Positions 12,601 through 24,000 of a stretch of 64,000 nucleotides of DNA are shown here, piece by piece; position 1 is the stretch's first letter, and each line of letters starts with the position of its first letter. The notes below the pieces were generated by a model. That model did no database searches and was not told the DNA's origin. It saw only the letters and a list, made by a program, of their open reading frames with translations. This stretch comes from Ianthella basta (Eukaryota > Porifera > Demospongiae > Verongiida > Ianthellidae): contig OZ025871.1 in the NCBI GenBank assembly GCA_964019415.1, positions 9,723,713 through 9,787,712 of the forward strand. Reading direction: 5' to 3'. The position numbers and the translations under genes were made by a program.

Positions 12601-13385
12601 GATTCTTATTATTGCCCTCCTAATTAGCTCACTAATGTGACACAATTGGGAAAAGTAGAGATTGCGCATTCCTAACAGCATCACATTGAATTATACATTT
12701 TATATTAATGTGTTCTATCATGTGGTATTGAATTCAATAATAATCATGAGCTACCTTACCATACCTGCGTCCGTGGCTGCATTGTGCTTAACAATATGTC
12801 CGTGCCATGAAGTGTCTGACCCGCTAGACCCAATGTCTCACTACTGCACAGGGAAGAAAGAGAACCTTTCTTCCTTCCTCGTGCAATGATGAGAGTTTGG
12901 GTCCAGTGGGCCAGATTGTTATATGATGCAGCAGCTAAATTCATATTAATTATCTGTATTCATTGTAACAATTGGACAGCATATCCAAGGCAGGGATGAA
13001 TTCGTTTAGCTGAAGAACACTTGCTGCATGTTGCTTGCTTTTTGGCTAGTTGTGCAGTATAGTCTCTCACCAGCATGGCACCTGTTGGTTAGCTATATGT
13101 CAGGAAAATAATACCATGTGCATGCAGGTACACAACCAATTTTTACTGGATGTGTATTTGACTATATCTGTAGAGCATACTTCAGTGACCTGCATGACCT
13201 GCTAGGAGATGGCTGTGCCATCAGTGCACCTACTGGTGTGTGGTGTATGCATTGAGGACCGTCCTCTCCCTCGGTATCAATTAGCCCAGTCACCTGTCGC
13301 CCTTGACAATTATCACAATGCAGCACAGCAACATCCACTGTAGGAGAGACCCTGACAGCCTGTGATGGACTTGAAGTTGTTCCAT
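4867..13385 (-). CDS. Gene A: receptor tyrosine kinase with EMI, EGF and Calx-beta ectodomain
   Basis: Single-pass RTK; my 22-exon model gives 1,172 aa. Exons, 5' to 3': 13294-13385, 12760-12843, 12292-12423, 11729-11811, 11175-11270, 10746-10880, 10021-10365, 9531-9875, 9240-9434, 8766-8921, 8525-8701, 8166-8333, 7509-7691, 7112-7280, 6876-6930, 6491-6695, 6199-6386, 6062-6133, 5759-5964, 5595-5635, 5334-5430, 4867-5161. All introns are GT-AG and every phase joins. Order: signal peptide, EMI, EGF, Calx-beta repeats, TM, kinase. Two points are uncertain. Exon 1 uses a GTGACT donor after VKGD; reading on hits a stop. Exon 7509-7691 needs an acceptor 14 nt inside the one used in B and C, otherwise the frame breaks. 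Confidence 0.82.
7112..7280 (-). CDS. Gene A transmembrane exon
   Basis: Encodes a short extracellular stalk ([13 protein letters not shown]), a hydrophobic helix ([19 protein letters not shown]) and a basic stop-transfer segment ([10 protein letters not shown]). Entry phase 1, exit phase 2, as in genes B (25387-25543) and C (54985-55135). The next small exon (6876-6930) is juxtamembrane. Confidence 0.9.
7509..10880 (-). CDS. Gene A Calx-beta ectodomain block
   Basis: Eight exons, all entered and left in phase 1. They hold Calx-beta-like repeats, recognised by the pattern GSDYTT followed about 40 residues later by [11 protein letters not shown] and an ILDT end; further copies show [16 protein letters not shown] and [16 protein letters not shown] ending in IIDEG. 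Calx-beta folds are calcium-binding beta sandwiches known from sodium-calcium exchangers and integrin beta-4. The last three exons (8525-8701, 8166-8333, 7509-7691) encode cysteine-containing segments conserved among A, B and C that I cannot name. Confidence 0.85.
11037..11080. repeat. Perfect 20-bp hairpin
   Basis: aatgcttacatgtctaactg, then loop ttgc, then its exact reverse complement. It sits in the gene A intron between the EGF exon and the first Calx-beta exon. No flanking element was recognised. Confidence 0.95.
11175..12843 (-). CDS. Gene A EMI and EGF exons
   Basis: Exons 12292-12423 and 11729-11811 form an EMI-like domain: CFCNETGS at the start, [10 protein letters not shown] in the middle, and the diagnostic [10 protein letters not shown] close before GQEC. 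Exon 11175-11270 is a single EGF domain ([22 protein letters not shown]). EMI followed by EGF is a common extracellular-matrix combination, for example in the emilin and multimerin types, and suggests protein-protein contacts. Exon 12760-12843 upstream is a 28-residue linker (start SETLGLAG). This N-terminal set replaces the Ig domains of genes B and C. Confidence 0.8.
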
Positions 13386-13454
13386 TTCGTTTTGTCTCTT
13401 CTGACAGTGTGGCTACTATATATACATGTACAGGGAACTGTATTAGAGACGAGG

Positions 13455-13515
13455 AATGAGCATACCTTGTTCAGAGAGACAATTCCATCTGTTCTTTTCT
13501 TCCTACTCCACAGGA
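13455..13515 (-). other. Candidate 5' UTR exon of gene A
   Basis: The minus strand reads GGATCCTGTGGAGTAGG, ending in CTGAACAAG before a GTATGC donor. Near-identical blocks occur at about 47.81-47.87 kb and 49.91-49.96 kb upstream of the paralogous N-terminal modules, so it is conserved relative to its surroundings. It has no usable start codon, hence the UTR call. Confidence 0.45.
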
Positions 13516-13519
13516 TCCC

Positions 13520-14100
13520 CTACATACTATTAGCCTAGCTCAACTTCCTACCACAGTTACTGAAATATAAATTCCCTTGCGTCCCACCAGCACACAAACA
13601 CCACCAACACACAAACACCACTACATCACCATGTTTTGAAGCTATTGAATGGGTAAATATTCCACCAGTGTCCAACTTACTCAATGTTATCAGTTGAAGC
13701 TGTTCACCACGGTTATACTTCTGTGCTGAATACATGGAATAAGCCAATGGTTAAGAACTTGTCTCTTGTATTCGGTTGTACATGTGCTCAGCCCCTACTC
13801 CACGCCCCACATGATGAATAGTGTGACCTTTGATCAACATGTTTACAGCATGACCTTTTATAGCTATAGGATAAAGTAATCCACCGGATGATGTTCTCTA
13901 TGAAAATGATAGTGAATCATAACCTATATTGATTGAATAGATTTCATTCAACTGCTTATATCGTTTCAGCTTCATACATTATCCATTCAGTATGTCTTCA
14001 ATGTCCTCCAAACTGGTACAATACTCCAACCTGGTATAATACATGCACTTGTAGCTACAATAGAGGACTACTCATGAACACATCCGTATTGGTCTAGTGT
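13520..14100. other. Upstream region of gene A, shared with the duplicated modules
   Basis: Holds no gene. It matches the regions 47.9-48.9 kb and 49.95-50.5 kb in many blocks (for example ggataaagtaatccacc and tgtcttcaatgtcctcc), so it is a duplicated promoter or upstream segment. Confidence 0.6.
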
Positions 14101-14525
14101 GTACAATACATAATGCTATGGTTAGAATAATAATAATAATAATTGTCATGTTGTGCATGCAATATTCAGGTTACCAACCATTACAGATGTGCCAAAGTTA
14201 ATTCTCTTGTTATATTATAGGACACTTTATGAACATACTGCATGCATGGGTCTCGTGTAATATCATCGTATACTATAATATTATTGACTAGTTCAACATG
14301 GCTTGTCATGATGCCTATTCTAAAGCATAATAAATACTTGCTAGATAGTGAGCCATTATAATTTACCATCTAAGTAAAACAAATACACATTAATAGAATC
14401 TATACGTACTGTGCAATTCCAGCAACTGAAATAAAAGAGCTGTGTTGCCTCTTAGCTGCCCAGGCCTGGCAGCGAAGTTTGTACATGTACAAAGAGAAGT
14501 GAGGGCTTCTCAGCTGGCTCAGGCA

Positions 14526-14790
14526 TCAGAAAGGGTTGGTTCTCTAATACCAGCTTCACAACAGGGTTGAAAACCTTGCCGACGTTTCGACCAGATGCTC
14601 TGGTCTTCTTCAGGGCGAAGATGGTTGGTAACCTGAATATTGCATGCACAACATGACAATTATTATTATTATTATTCTAACCATAGCATTATGTATCTTC
14701 CCCCCGAAGAAGACCAGAGCATCTGGTCGAAATGTCGGCAAGGTTTTCAACCCTGTTGTGAAGCTGGTATTAGAGAACCAACCCTTTCTG
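14526..14790. mobile_element. Foldback element with about 87-bp arms
   Basis: Left arm 14526-14613 and right arm 14704-14790 are near-perfect reverse complements (shared words: accagagcatctggtcgaaa and ggttttcaaccctgttgtg). The spacer, around 14630-14690, is itself an inverted copy of 14107-14175 (gcatgcaatattcaggtt, the attatt run, ctaaccatag). The arms look like the end of a retroelement of Penelope type, by the hammerhead-like core described separately. Confidence 0.8.
14574..14620 (-). ncRNA. Hammerhead-ribozyme-like motif
   Basis: Read on the minus strand: CTTCGCC (stem I), CTGAAGA (core CUGANGA), one extra A, GACCAG-AGCAT-CTGGTC (perfect 6-bp stem II with loop), GAAA core, CGTC at the expected cleavage position, then GGCAAGG, which can pair with the first segment apart from one mismatch. 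Penelope-like elements are known to carry minimal hammerheads with a very short stem III. The extra A before stem II may weaken it. The right arm of the foldback holds a second copy at 14704-14743 (+) with CTGA changed to CCGA. Confidence 0.45.
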
Positions 14791-15005
14791 ATGTACAAAG
14801 AGAGTTTCCTTGTTTGGAATTTGCACATGCATGGCTAGATTTCATGCAATTTTCTATTTGTGCAGAATAATGGGAAGTATATGCTTAACTAGTGAATAAC
14901 ATGTGGTAAATTATTAAGCAAAGAATAGAACAGTGAATAATAGAAAGTGAACAATTTGCGGTATGATCATTAGCTGCAATTCTAACTGTTAGCTATAGTT
15001 CTTGT

Positions 15006-18000
15006 TCAAGCATCATTCCCTTCAGTGGCAACTCCTGAACTTGCTTGATGCTGGCAGTCACTGAATGCTGTGGGGTGAATGTGAGGAGGTGCCTCCACAC
15101 TTTCCTCAGCTGGATCAAGGTCTGCCTTGGTTGCCAAAGCATTCAAGGGCATGTACTTGTACCCTTTTGCATGTGAAATGAGATCATCAAACTCTTTTTT
15201 CAACTCCTGGAAGGTGGGCCTTGCCTTCTTGTCATCACTCCAGCACTTTATCATAATGGAATAGCTACAGTACAAATATGTGTGTTTAAGTAAATAATTT
15301 TACATAATCTTTAAAAGTATGTGGGCTAAATTCCAATTATAACATGGTGTATAGCATGCAGTTCAGTAATATAAGGTTAAATACCACCTCAATACCCACC
15401 CTTTCCCACCACCACTCAGCCTCCCACTATCATTCCCCCCCCCCCCCCCACCATCGCAGTTTTGTACACGACCCTCCACCTCCCCCAAGACCATGGCTCC
15501 TGGGTCCTCCCGGCCCTCCGGGCCCTCTCACCGGGCTTTGGCATCAGCTTCAGGCCCAGGAAAGGGAGCTGGCTCATCTGAGGCATTGCCTGGGGGCTCC
15601 ACCACCACAGAGCATGCACTGGGGCCAAAACAATCAGTAAGTTATGGGGTCTGGAATGTTAGAGGTTTTGTGCAGAGGGACTACTGTAGGCTTAGGGAAA
15701 ATGTGATCACAGCAACGGATCTTGACATAGTCTGCTTGTGTGAAACATTTCTAAGAAATTCTGAGATTATAAGCATTGAGGGGTATAAATGGTTTGGACA
15801 CAATAGGACCAACATCTCTAAAAGAGCAGTGAGGGGGTCAGGTGGAGTGGGTGTGCTTGTCAAGGAAAGTATGTTTGATAGGTTTAGTATTGACGTTGTT
15901 GATAAAAGGCACGAAGACATCCTATGGCTTGCATGTACTCAAATAAATAACCCAGACAACACAATCTTCATAGGTGTATGCTACTTGCCACCAGCAGCCT
16001 CTAGTAGAGGGGATAAATCTCATGATGTATTCGATACTCTAAGATGCCAATGTCTGAAATTCCAGGATAAAGGAGAAATTTTGATTTGTGGTGATTTCAA
16101 TGCTAGGATTGGTAGCCTGAATGACATGTCTGACGTCACACAAACTAGGTTATATTTACCCCAAAGACAGATAATTGACTATACTACTAACTCCCATGGT
16201 AAACAGCTAATAGATTTTCTGAGAGACTGCAATATGGTCACACTCAATGGGAGATTCTCAAGCGATAAAGACAACTTTACAGTAATCTCATCAGTAGGGA
16301 AATCTGTTGTAGACTATGCTATAGTACAGGCAGACCACTTCCAGAATTATTCCAATTTTCAAGTGAAAACTGTTTTGGAAATATTGGAATACTACTCCAT
16401 CCCATCCGATTCCCCTATGCCGGACCACTCACTGGTTTGCTGGGAGTGTACGTATCCGGAACTTATGCCCAACAGGGCTTCACCACAATGCTTAAACAGT
16501 GCTAAACTGTTACCTCATGTTCCGATATACTGCCGAGATTTAAACAAACCTCTTTTTAATAGTAATCATCCAGTACAAGTACTAGAAGAGCTAATAACAG
16601 AAATAGACTCACTAACAATATCCAGTGACACTAACAATGGGGGCAATGATTTCATTGAAAATTACAGCGCATTCTACTCTCTTATTAACAAGTACTTCGA
16701 GTTAAAAACTCGTGGGGTGCCAGGGCGCCCCTGAACCTCGAACTACTTGCTAGCAATTTTCCCATGTACGTTCAGTAAATCAGATAGTTGGGAGTACAGT
16801 ATTGTTGTTGGCCTGAAAGATACATCAAGACACACTAGACCGTTGGGTTTGCAAGAGTTTCAAGTCTCCAGAGCAGCCAGTCATATCCAGTGAAAGCATT
16901 CCTACCAAACTGTCAAATGTTTGCCTACTGCTTTTTGATCTATATGACATTCTAAATGAGCAATTGTTACTTTGTGCCTGGAGGAGGAGTGTGCTGGCTA
17001 AAAGGCTACCCTATGATGACTATATGAGCGAATCATGGCTATAATTATGTGTCATGACTCGCTGGTCTCCCATTATTGGCCTACGGGTCACAAGACTTCT
17101 GTTGTATATTTAGGGCTGTACCTCGCAGAAAAACAGTTAAGTAAGCTTCCTACCATAATAATATTACTTAAACATGCTCTAGAAACACTTTGCGTTCTTT
17201 GGATACACGGCGAAATCTAAAGAGAATGGTTTTGAGCCTAGCAAACAGAAAGCGTCCAGCGCGCGGCCATTTTACAATGTCCGTCAGTGATAATTGGAGC
17301 TGTATCTCGCAGAAGAGACGTTCCTTAGGATTTTTATTAGTATCACTCTATTAACACATGTTTATGACCACATTTCGTTCGATTCAAACACGGCGAAACG
17401 TCATTAGAGAGGATTTAAAGCTTTGTAAAGAACGACGTGAGCGCCGCCATTTGCAAAATGACAGAAATATATACAGTGCAAGTTACAATATACACCACTA
17501 ATCTAAAGTAAATAATATAATATAATATAATATAATATAATTCCCGGGGGGTTAGGCACCCCTCACGAACATGTGATAGGTGTGCTTTTGAAGTATGGGA
17601 GATTTTAAGACTTTTAAATGAGGCAGAATTTTTAATTAGGCCTTCGTTCTTCTACAAGCAGCCCGCTAAATCCTAATATAAATGTGCATAGCATAACACT
17701 TAATGTATGGTGCATTTATATTGATGCATAGTGGTATCTTGTATATTAATGCAACTGGGCTCGTTGAGACGTGAAACTTGGTGGACACATCCAAGTGGTC
17801 CACCTTCCTATGTTATTAGCGGGATTTTTTAATTAGTCTCAAAATGGCCGACATATGTGAGCTGTATGATGTATTCAACCAGCCCGGCCCGCTCACTCAT
17901 GACATTTGATGGACCAAGCCAGATAATCCAACTGTTCATGTCATTAGCAGGATTTCTTAATTAGTCGCAAAATGGCCGAGAAAAAGTGAGGTTTATTGCA

Positions 18001-21000
18001 TATCTTACCGACCCAGCCCTGCTAAGTCATGATACTAAGTGGATGTAGTTAGATGACCAATTTCCTCATATCATTAGCAGTATTGCTTAATTAGTCACAA
18101 AATGGAGGCGATGTTTTGAACAATCACATTTTGACACCAATTTGTAGGCATTAGCCGCTATGCTGGAGCAGAGCAGCACCAACATATACACTTGCTCACA
18201 ACTATCCAGCCACAATATCCAGCTACTACACCACCACATAGATAAATACAACCACCATCACCACCACCACAGTGGAAGTTGCAATGAGCACACAAGTATA
18301 ATATTATGTGCTAGAGCTGCAAGAAAACAGACCACCACATCAGGCGCTGCTACCACATACTACTACCACCACCACACAGTGCAAGTTACAATATTACGGC
18401 CACCACATGCATTCCTAAATGAAAATGACCACCACCACCACCACATGGTGCCAGTACAATGGATGCATTCAGTATATGTGCCATTGCTCTAGAAAAAAAC
18501 ACCACCACCACCACCACACAGTGCAAGTTACAATATCGCAGCCACCACCACCTGTGCCAGTAAAGTATCTGTGCTAGTTGGTCATAGAGAAAAAGACCAC
18601 CAGTGCAAGTTACAGTAGCCACCACCACATGTGCCAGTAGAGTATCTGCACTAGTTGGTCATAGAAAAAGACCACCAGTGCAAGTTACAGTGGCACCAGC
18701 ACCATTCGCACCACCACATGTGCCAGAAAGTAAATGCGCTCAATGGCTGAAGAAAAAGACCACCAGCGCAAGTTACAGCTGGTCAGAACCTGCACCGCCA
18801 CCATTGGAGTGCACGCTGCAGCAAGCAAATGTAACTTGCCTAAGGGCATGCCATTGAATTTCTTCCCACACACCCTCAATTCAATGGCATGCCCTTAGGT
18901 AAGCTTACATTTGCTTGCTGCAGCGTGCACTCCAATGGTGGCGGTGCAGGTTCTGACCAGCTGTAACTTGCGCTGGTGGTCTTTTTCTTCAGCCATTGAG
19001 CGCATTTACTTTCTGGCACATGTGGTGGTGCGAATGGTGCTGGTGCCACTGTAACTTGCACTGGTGGTCTTTTTCTATGACCAACTAGTGCAGATACTCT
19101 ACTGGCACATGTGGTGGTGGCTACTGTAACTTGCACTGGTGGTCTTTTTCTCTATGACCAACTAGCACAGATACTTTACTGGCACAGGTGGTGGTGGCTG
19201 CGATATTGTAACTTGCACTGTGTGGTGGTGGTGGTGGTGTATATATATATATATATATATACGAACATGAAGCCATACGAAGACCTAAATCTGAAAACAA
19301 TATAGGGGCGCCTTCGGCGCCCCCAAAAAATGAGTATCATAATCATAGCACTAAAACCCGTCACAGATCATCTAAAAAGCTCTGACCTGGACTCAGCTAG
19401 GAAAAACCTGAGACTAATACAGAAAGAATGGACAGTAGAACAAAATACAGAAAAGAAACACAAGCTAAGCTGTGGCAAAAATTCAAGAAGGAACAGTGGA
19501 GATTCAATCTCAGTACCCGTAAAGCTAAAAGACAGTTTATTAAGGAAAAACAAATTTACTTCTTATTAACAAAGGCTTCTAACACAAAAAAGTTCTGGAA
19601 AGAATACCACTCAATTGGAATAAATACTGATAAGTGCAACACTACTGACCTGCCTAGTTTCATTATAAAAGAAGATGACACACTAACTACCAGCAGTGAG
19701 GAAACTATGAGGACCTGGAGAAAGCATTTTGAGTCCCTCCTAAATCCCCACGACACAGAATGTAGCAATTTAGGATCACAATCTAGCAATAGTTATACCC
19801 CGGGCCATTTGATGATGAAGTACTGAATAGACCTATTGATCTGGAAGAAGTGTATCAGGCCATAGCCCAACTAGAGGAAAATAAAGCACCTGGTCCTGAT
19901 TACATATGCCCAAGTATTATTAAGGATGACAAAGTCACCCAATACCTCCATAAATTATTCCAGAAGTGTTTTGAAACAGGAATTGTGCCCCCAGCATGTC
20001 TGAATAGCATTATCCAGCCAATCTATAAAGGAATTAAGGTGACAAAAATGATCCAAATAACTATAGAGGCATCACACTGCAATCGTGCATAGCTAAGGCA
20101 TTTGCTAAAATTATTAATAACAGGCTATCCAACTACCTAGAATCTAACAGTCTCTTACATGATGAACAGAATGGGTTCCGTAAGGGTCGCTGCTGTCAGG
20201 ACCACATATCTTCCTTATACTTCATAATTGAAAATAGGAAATTGAGCAAGCAAGACACTTATGCATGTTTCGTTGATTTTAGAAAGGCCTTTGACTCTGT
20301 TCCTAGGAAACTGCTTAGGAATAAATTATCACATATAGGAATTAATAATAACATTCATGCTAGTATAAAGGCATTATATACGGATACCAGAAGCTCCATA
20401 AAAATTGATAACAACCTCTCCTCCCCCATTATTGTTAAGCGTGGAGTGAAGCAAGGCTGCCCTCTCTCCCCTACCCTGTTTAATATTTCTATAAACGACT
20501 TGATTGGATATTTGAATGAAAAAGCTGAGGGGATTTCCTTTGGATCATGCCAATTGAATGCCCTCATGTATGCAGACGATCTTGTACTAGTAGCAGATAA
20601 GCCTGACTCACTCAATAATTTGTTACAGGCACTTAATCAGTGGTGCACTGACAATGGAATGTGCATAAATCCAGACAAAACCAAGATTATTCATTTCAGA
20701 CATCCGAAGAAGCAAATTTCAAATTTTCTCTTTACATGCGAAGAATATCGTATTTATTATACAGACATTTACAGATACCTAGGAGTAGAATTTACGGAAC
20801 ATCTTAGCTGGGCACAACAAATTGAGAGCACATCAATATCAGCAAACAGAGCAGCAAACTACTTAATAGCAAAAACTAGAAGCAGCGGAGTGCTAGTATT
20901 CGAAGTTTATACTCACCTGTATAACACACTTGTCTTACCTATCATTGGATATAGCAGTTTCTTGTGGGGTTATAAGGGGTATAGTGATATAATGAAGATA

Positions 21001-24000
21001 CAGAATAATTTAATGAGAAGCTTCCTAGGTGTAGGCAGAAATGCACCGATTGTAGCCCTTCTAGGTGATTTAGGCTGGCTCCCCATTACGACAATCACTA
21101 AGATCTCATGCATAGGATTCTGGTTCAGATTAAGCAATATGGCTGAAGGTAGATTAAATAAGCAGATATTTATTGAAGCAAGTAATCTAGCATATGATAA
21201 AGGGTATAAGAATTGGATTGCCCATATCCATGACGTGGATATGGGCAATCCAATAAAAATGACCACTCCAATGAATATTCAGCACCAACATTATGCATCA
21301 ATGAAAGTCTACAATACTGTAGGGAATATCTAATCAGATGCTCAATAGATAAATGGAAATCAGAGGTTAGCGAAATTCCAGTAGGCTCTGATTCAGGTGG
21401 TAGACTAGTGTTATATAGGCAAATTAAACATGGTCCAGGTACAGAGGACTATCTATTCGCTATGAGATCACTGGGGGGTAGGAGAGTTATGGCGGGCCTC
21501 CAAGCGGGATGCCTGCCCTTGGCGGTGGAGGTGGGGAGGTACACTGGGACACCCTGTAGTGATAGGGTGTGTAGACTGTGTAATTGTGGGGAGGTGGAGG
21601 ATCAGCATCACTTTTTAATCATCTGCCACACTCTTAGCTCTGTTAGACAAAAGTTATTTTCTCATTGCCTAACTCTATCAAACTCATTTACAAATCTTTC
21701 TTCTTATGACAAATGTAAGTTCCTCTTAACGAATACTGATAATACAACCATATCCCTTATTCTTCAAATGTACCATTTAAGGCAATCACTTTTATGCATC
21801 AATTAGTATATAGTCACTATGTATACTCACCTATCCACTTTCACCTGCAAGCTAATTTTTGTAAAAACATTTTCAGTGACCAGTAAGCCAACCTTGGCTG
21901 AGCAGCCTCTGATTCTCATGCTGCGGTCACTCTAATAATCATTCTCTCTCTATATGGTCTAACAGTGCACCTATATATAGTACATCCACTGCCCACAATA
22001 CAGAGGGTTAATATGTACAACAACAAAGTGCGCTTGTTGTATGTACGCACATATCATGCAGTACCATTATAGCTTACATTTGTTCTGGGCACCCTTTAGG
22101 AGGCTCTAGCCTGTAGCCCGCCATCACCCTGGAGAGGATAACTGTGTTGCCAAATTCCGTGTATGGCATATCACCTGCAATATGCACAATAGAGATAATA
22201 CAATGATATTATAATGGACTATATACAATAACACTGGGCTGAAACATGTATAATTATACACATTATTGGGGCGCCAAAGGCGCCCCTATATTGTTTTCAG
22301 ATATAGGTATTCGTATGGCTTCATGTTCGTACATATATATATATAATGTTTATATACTGCAATCAATTTCCAAGGACACCCTAGAGTATCTTATACTGTG
22401 TCAAAGATTTAGTGTGTGTATCCAGAACTTCAATTGTGCTTCAATTTTAGGATGTAGTTCTTCATTTTGACATCTTTAGGACTGTCTCTGTTAGGGTTAG
22501 AGTTTTTTGATTTCTTTAGGACTGTTGCCATTTGAGTTAGTGTTTGCCTGTAGTTGATGGTCTCGGTTTTGTGTTAAAAAAAAATGTTTATATATATATA
22601 CATATATTTCTGTCATTGCAAATGGCGGCGATCACGTCAATCTTTACAAAGCTTTAAATCCTCTCTAATGACGTTTCGCCGTGTTTGAATCGAACGAAAT
22701 GTGGTCATAAACATGTGTTAATAGAGTGATACTAATAAAAATCCTAAGGAACGTCTCTTCTGCGAGATACAGCTCCAATTATCACTGACGGACATTGTAA
22801 AATGGCCGCGCGCTCGACGCTTTCTGTTTGCTAGGCTCAAAACCATCTTTCTTTAGATTTCGCCGTGTATCTAAAGAACGCAAAGTGTTTCTAGAACATG
22901 TTTAAGTAATAGTATTGTGGTAGGAAGCTTACTTAACTGTTTTTCTGCAAGGTACAGCCCTAAATACAACAGAAGTCTTGTGACCTATAGGCCAATAATG
23001 GGAGACCAGCGAGTCATGACACATAATTATAGCCATGATTCGCTCATAGAGTCATCATAGGGTAGCCTTTTAGCCAGCACACTCCTCCTCCAGGCACAAA
23101 GTGACAATTGTTCATTCAGAATGTCATATAGATCAAAAAGCAGTAGGCAAACATTTGACAGTTTGGTAGGAATGCTTTCACTGGATATGGCTGGCTGCTC
23201 TGGAGACTTGAAACTCTTGCAAACCCAACGGTCAAGTGTATCTTGATGTATCTTTCAGGCCAACAACAATACTGTACCCCCAACTATCTGATTTACTGAA
23301 CGTACATGGGAAAATTGCAAGTAGTTCGAGGTTCAGGGGCGCCCTGGCGCCCCACAAGTTTTTTTAACTCAAAATACTTGTTTTTTAAAATGCAGCAAGT
23401 GGACTCATTCATATAAATACTTCCATAGACTAACCTAGACTGAAGATCTCCCACAAGCAGACACCATAAGCCCACCTGCATGGCCAATATATAACAGAAA
23501 TTTGTTATGCATAGGTAAACCATGGAAATCCATGGTTGAAGTTTATATATTACTTGAATTAAGACTCACACGTCTGATTTTTCACTAAATTCTCCCTTGA
23601 GGAATGTTTCTGGTGGCATCCAGCGAATTGGAAGTCTAGTCTTTCCAGTTGAAGTGTACTCCAAGGTCTCCTTTGCCAGTCCAAAGTCACTTATCTTCAG
23701 CAGCTCATTGTCCCCTACTAAGACGTTGCGGCAGGCAAGGTCACGATGGATGACTCCTTTAGATAGCAGGTACTCCTAAACATTGGTAGACATATGAAAT
23801 GCAATATTCTACAAATAGTAAAGCCATGATTGTCCTTACACACACCACTGTAATGAGGACCCATTGTTTATCTAACAAAATAATTCCTCACCATTCCACT
23901 AGCAATTTGCCAGCCAAAGCAAGTTAAGCTCTTGAGGTACTGATTAATGTCACGTACTTGTGTCTAATGGGTGGAAGGAAGCAGAATCTCCATCTGTAGC

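Larger units (their letters stand above)
16688..19323 (+). mobile_element. Hairpin-capped non-autonomous element, copy 1 (inside the LINE)
   Basis: Left end AACAAGTACTTCGAG with a GGGGTGCC-AGG-GCGCCCC hairpin; right end GGGGCGCC-TTC-GGCGCCCC (19305-19323). Its outer ~750 bp and last ~65 bp match copies 2 and 3. Between 17475 and 19240, inside the TA-repeat of the family consensus, it carries about 1.77 kb of extra DNA: a TAATA run, degenerate ~128-bp tandem repeats and a giant palindrome. There are no transposase genes. Confidence 0.85.
15378..21952 (+). mobile_element. LINE (non-LTR retrotransposon) in the last intron of gene B
   Basis: Comparison with the empty site in gene C (around 52745, ataaggtctaacagtgc) shows the insertion: left flank ATAAGGT, right flank ATATGGT, probably a 7-bp target duplication with one mismatch. 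Contents: a proline-rich 5' part with a poly-C run (15424-15449), an endonuclease reading frame, reverse transcriptase, and a C-terminal zinc-knuckle-like segment ([19 protein letters not shown]). No poly-A tail; the 3' end is a CT-rich tract. The EN-RT-zinc order fits the CR1/Jockey/I-like groups; I did not assign a clade. It is split by a hairpin-capped element (16688-19323) and has several frameshifts, so it is dead. Confidence 0.9.

Noticed and set aside
15344-15640. Proline-rich 98-codon frame as a separate host gene
   Set aside because: Lies at the 5' end of the LINE insertion, overlaps the endonuclease frame and includes a poly-C run; more likely LINE 5' sequence.
18160-18492. His-rich 110-codon frame
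   Set aside because: Produced by CAC/CCA triplet runs near the palindrome; no start context or homology.
18603-19136. Two identical 80-odd-residue reading frames on opposite strands
   Set aside because: They are the two arms of the palindrome read in opposite directions; low-complexity ACC triplets, no domain.
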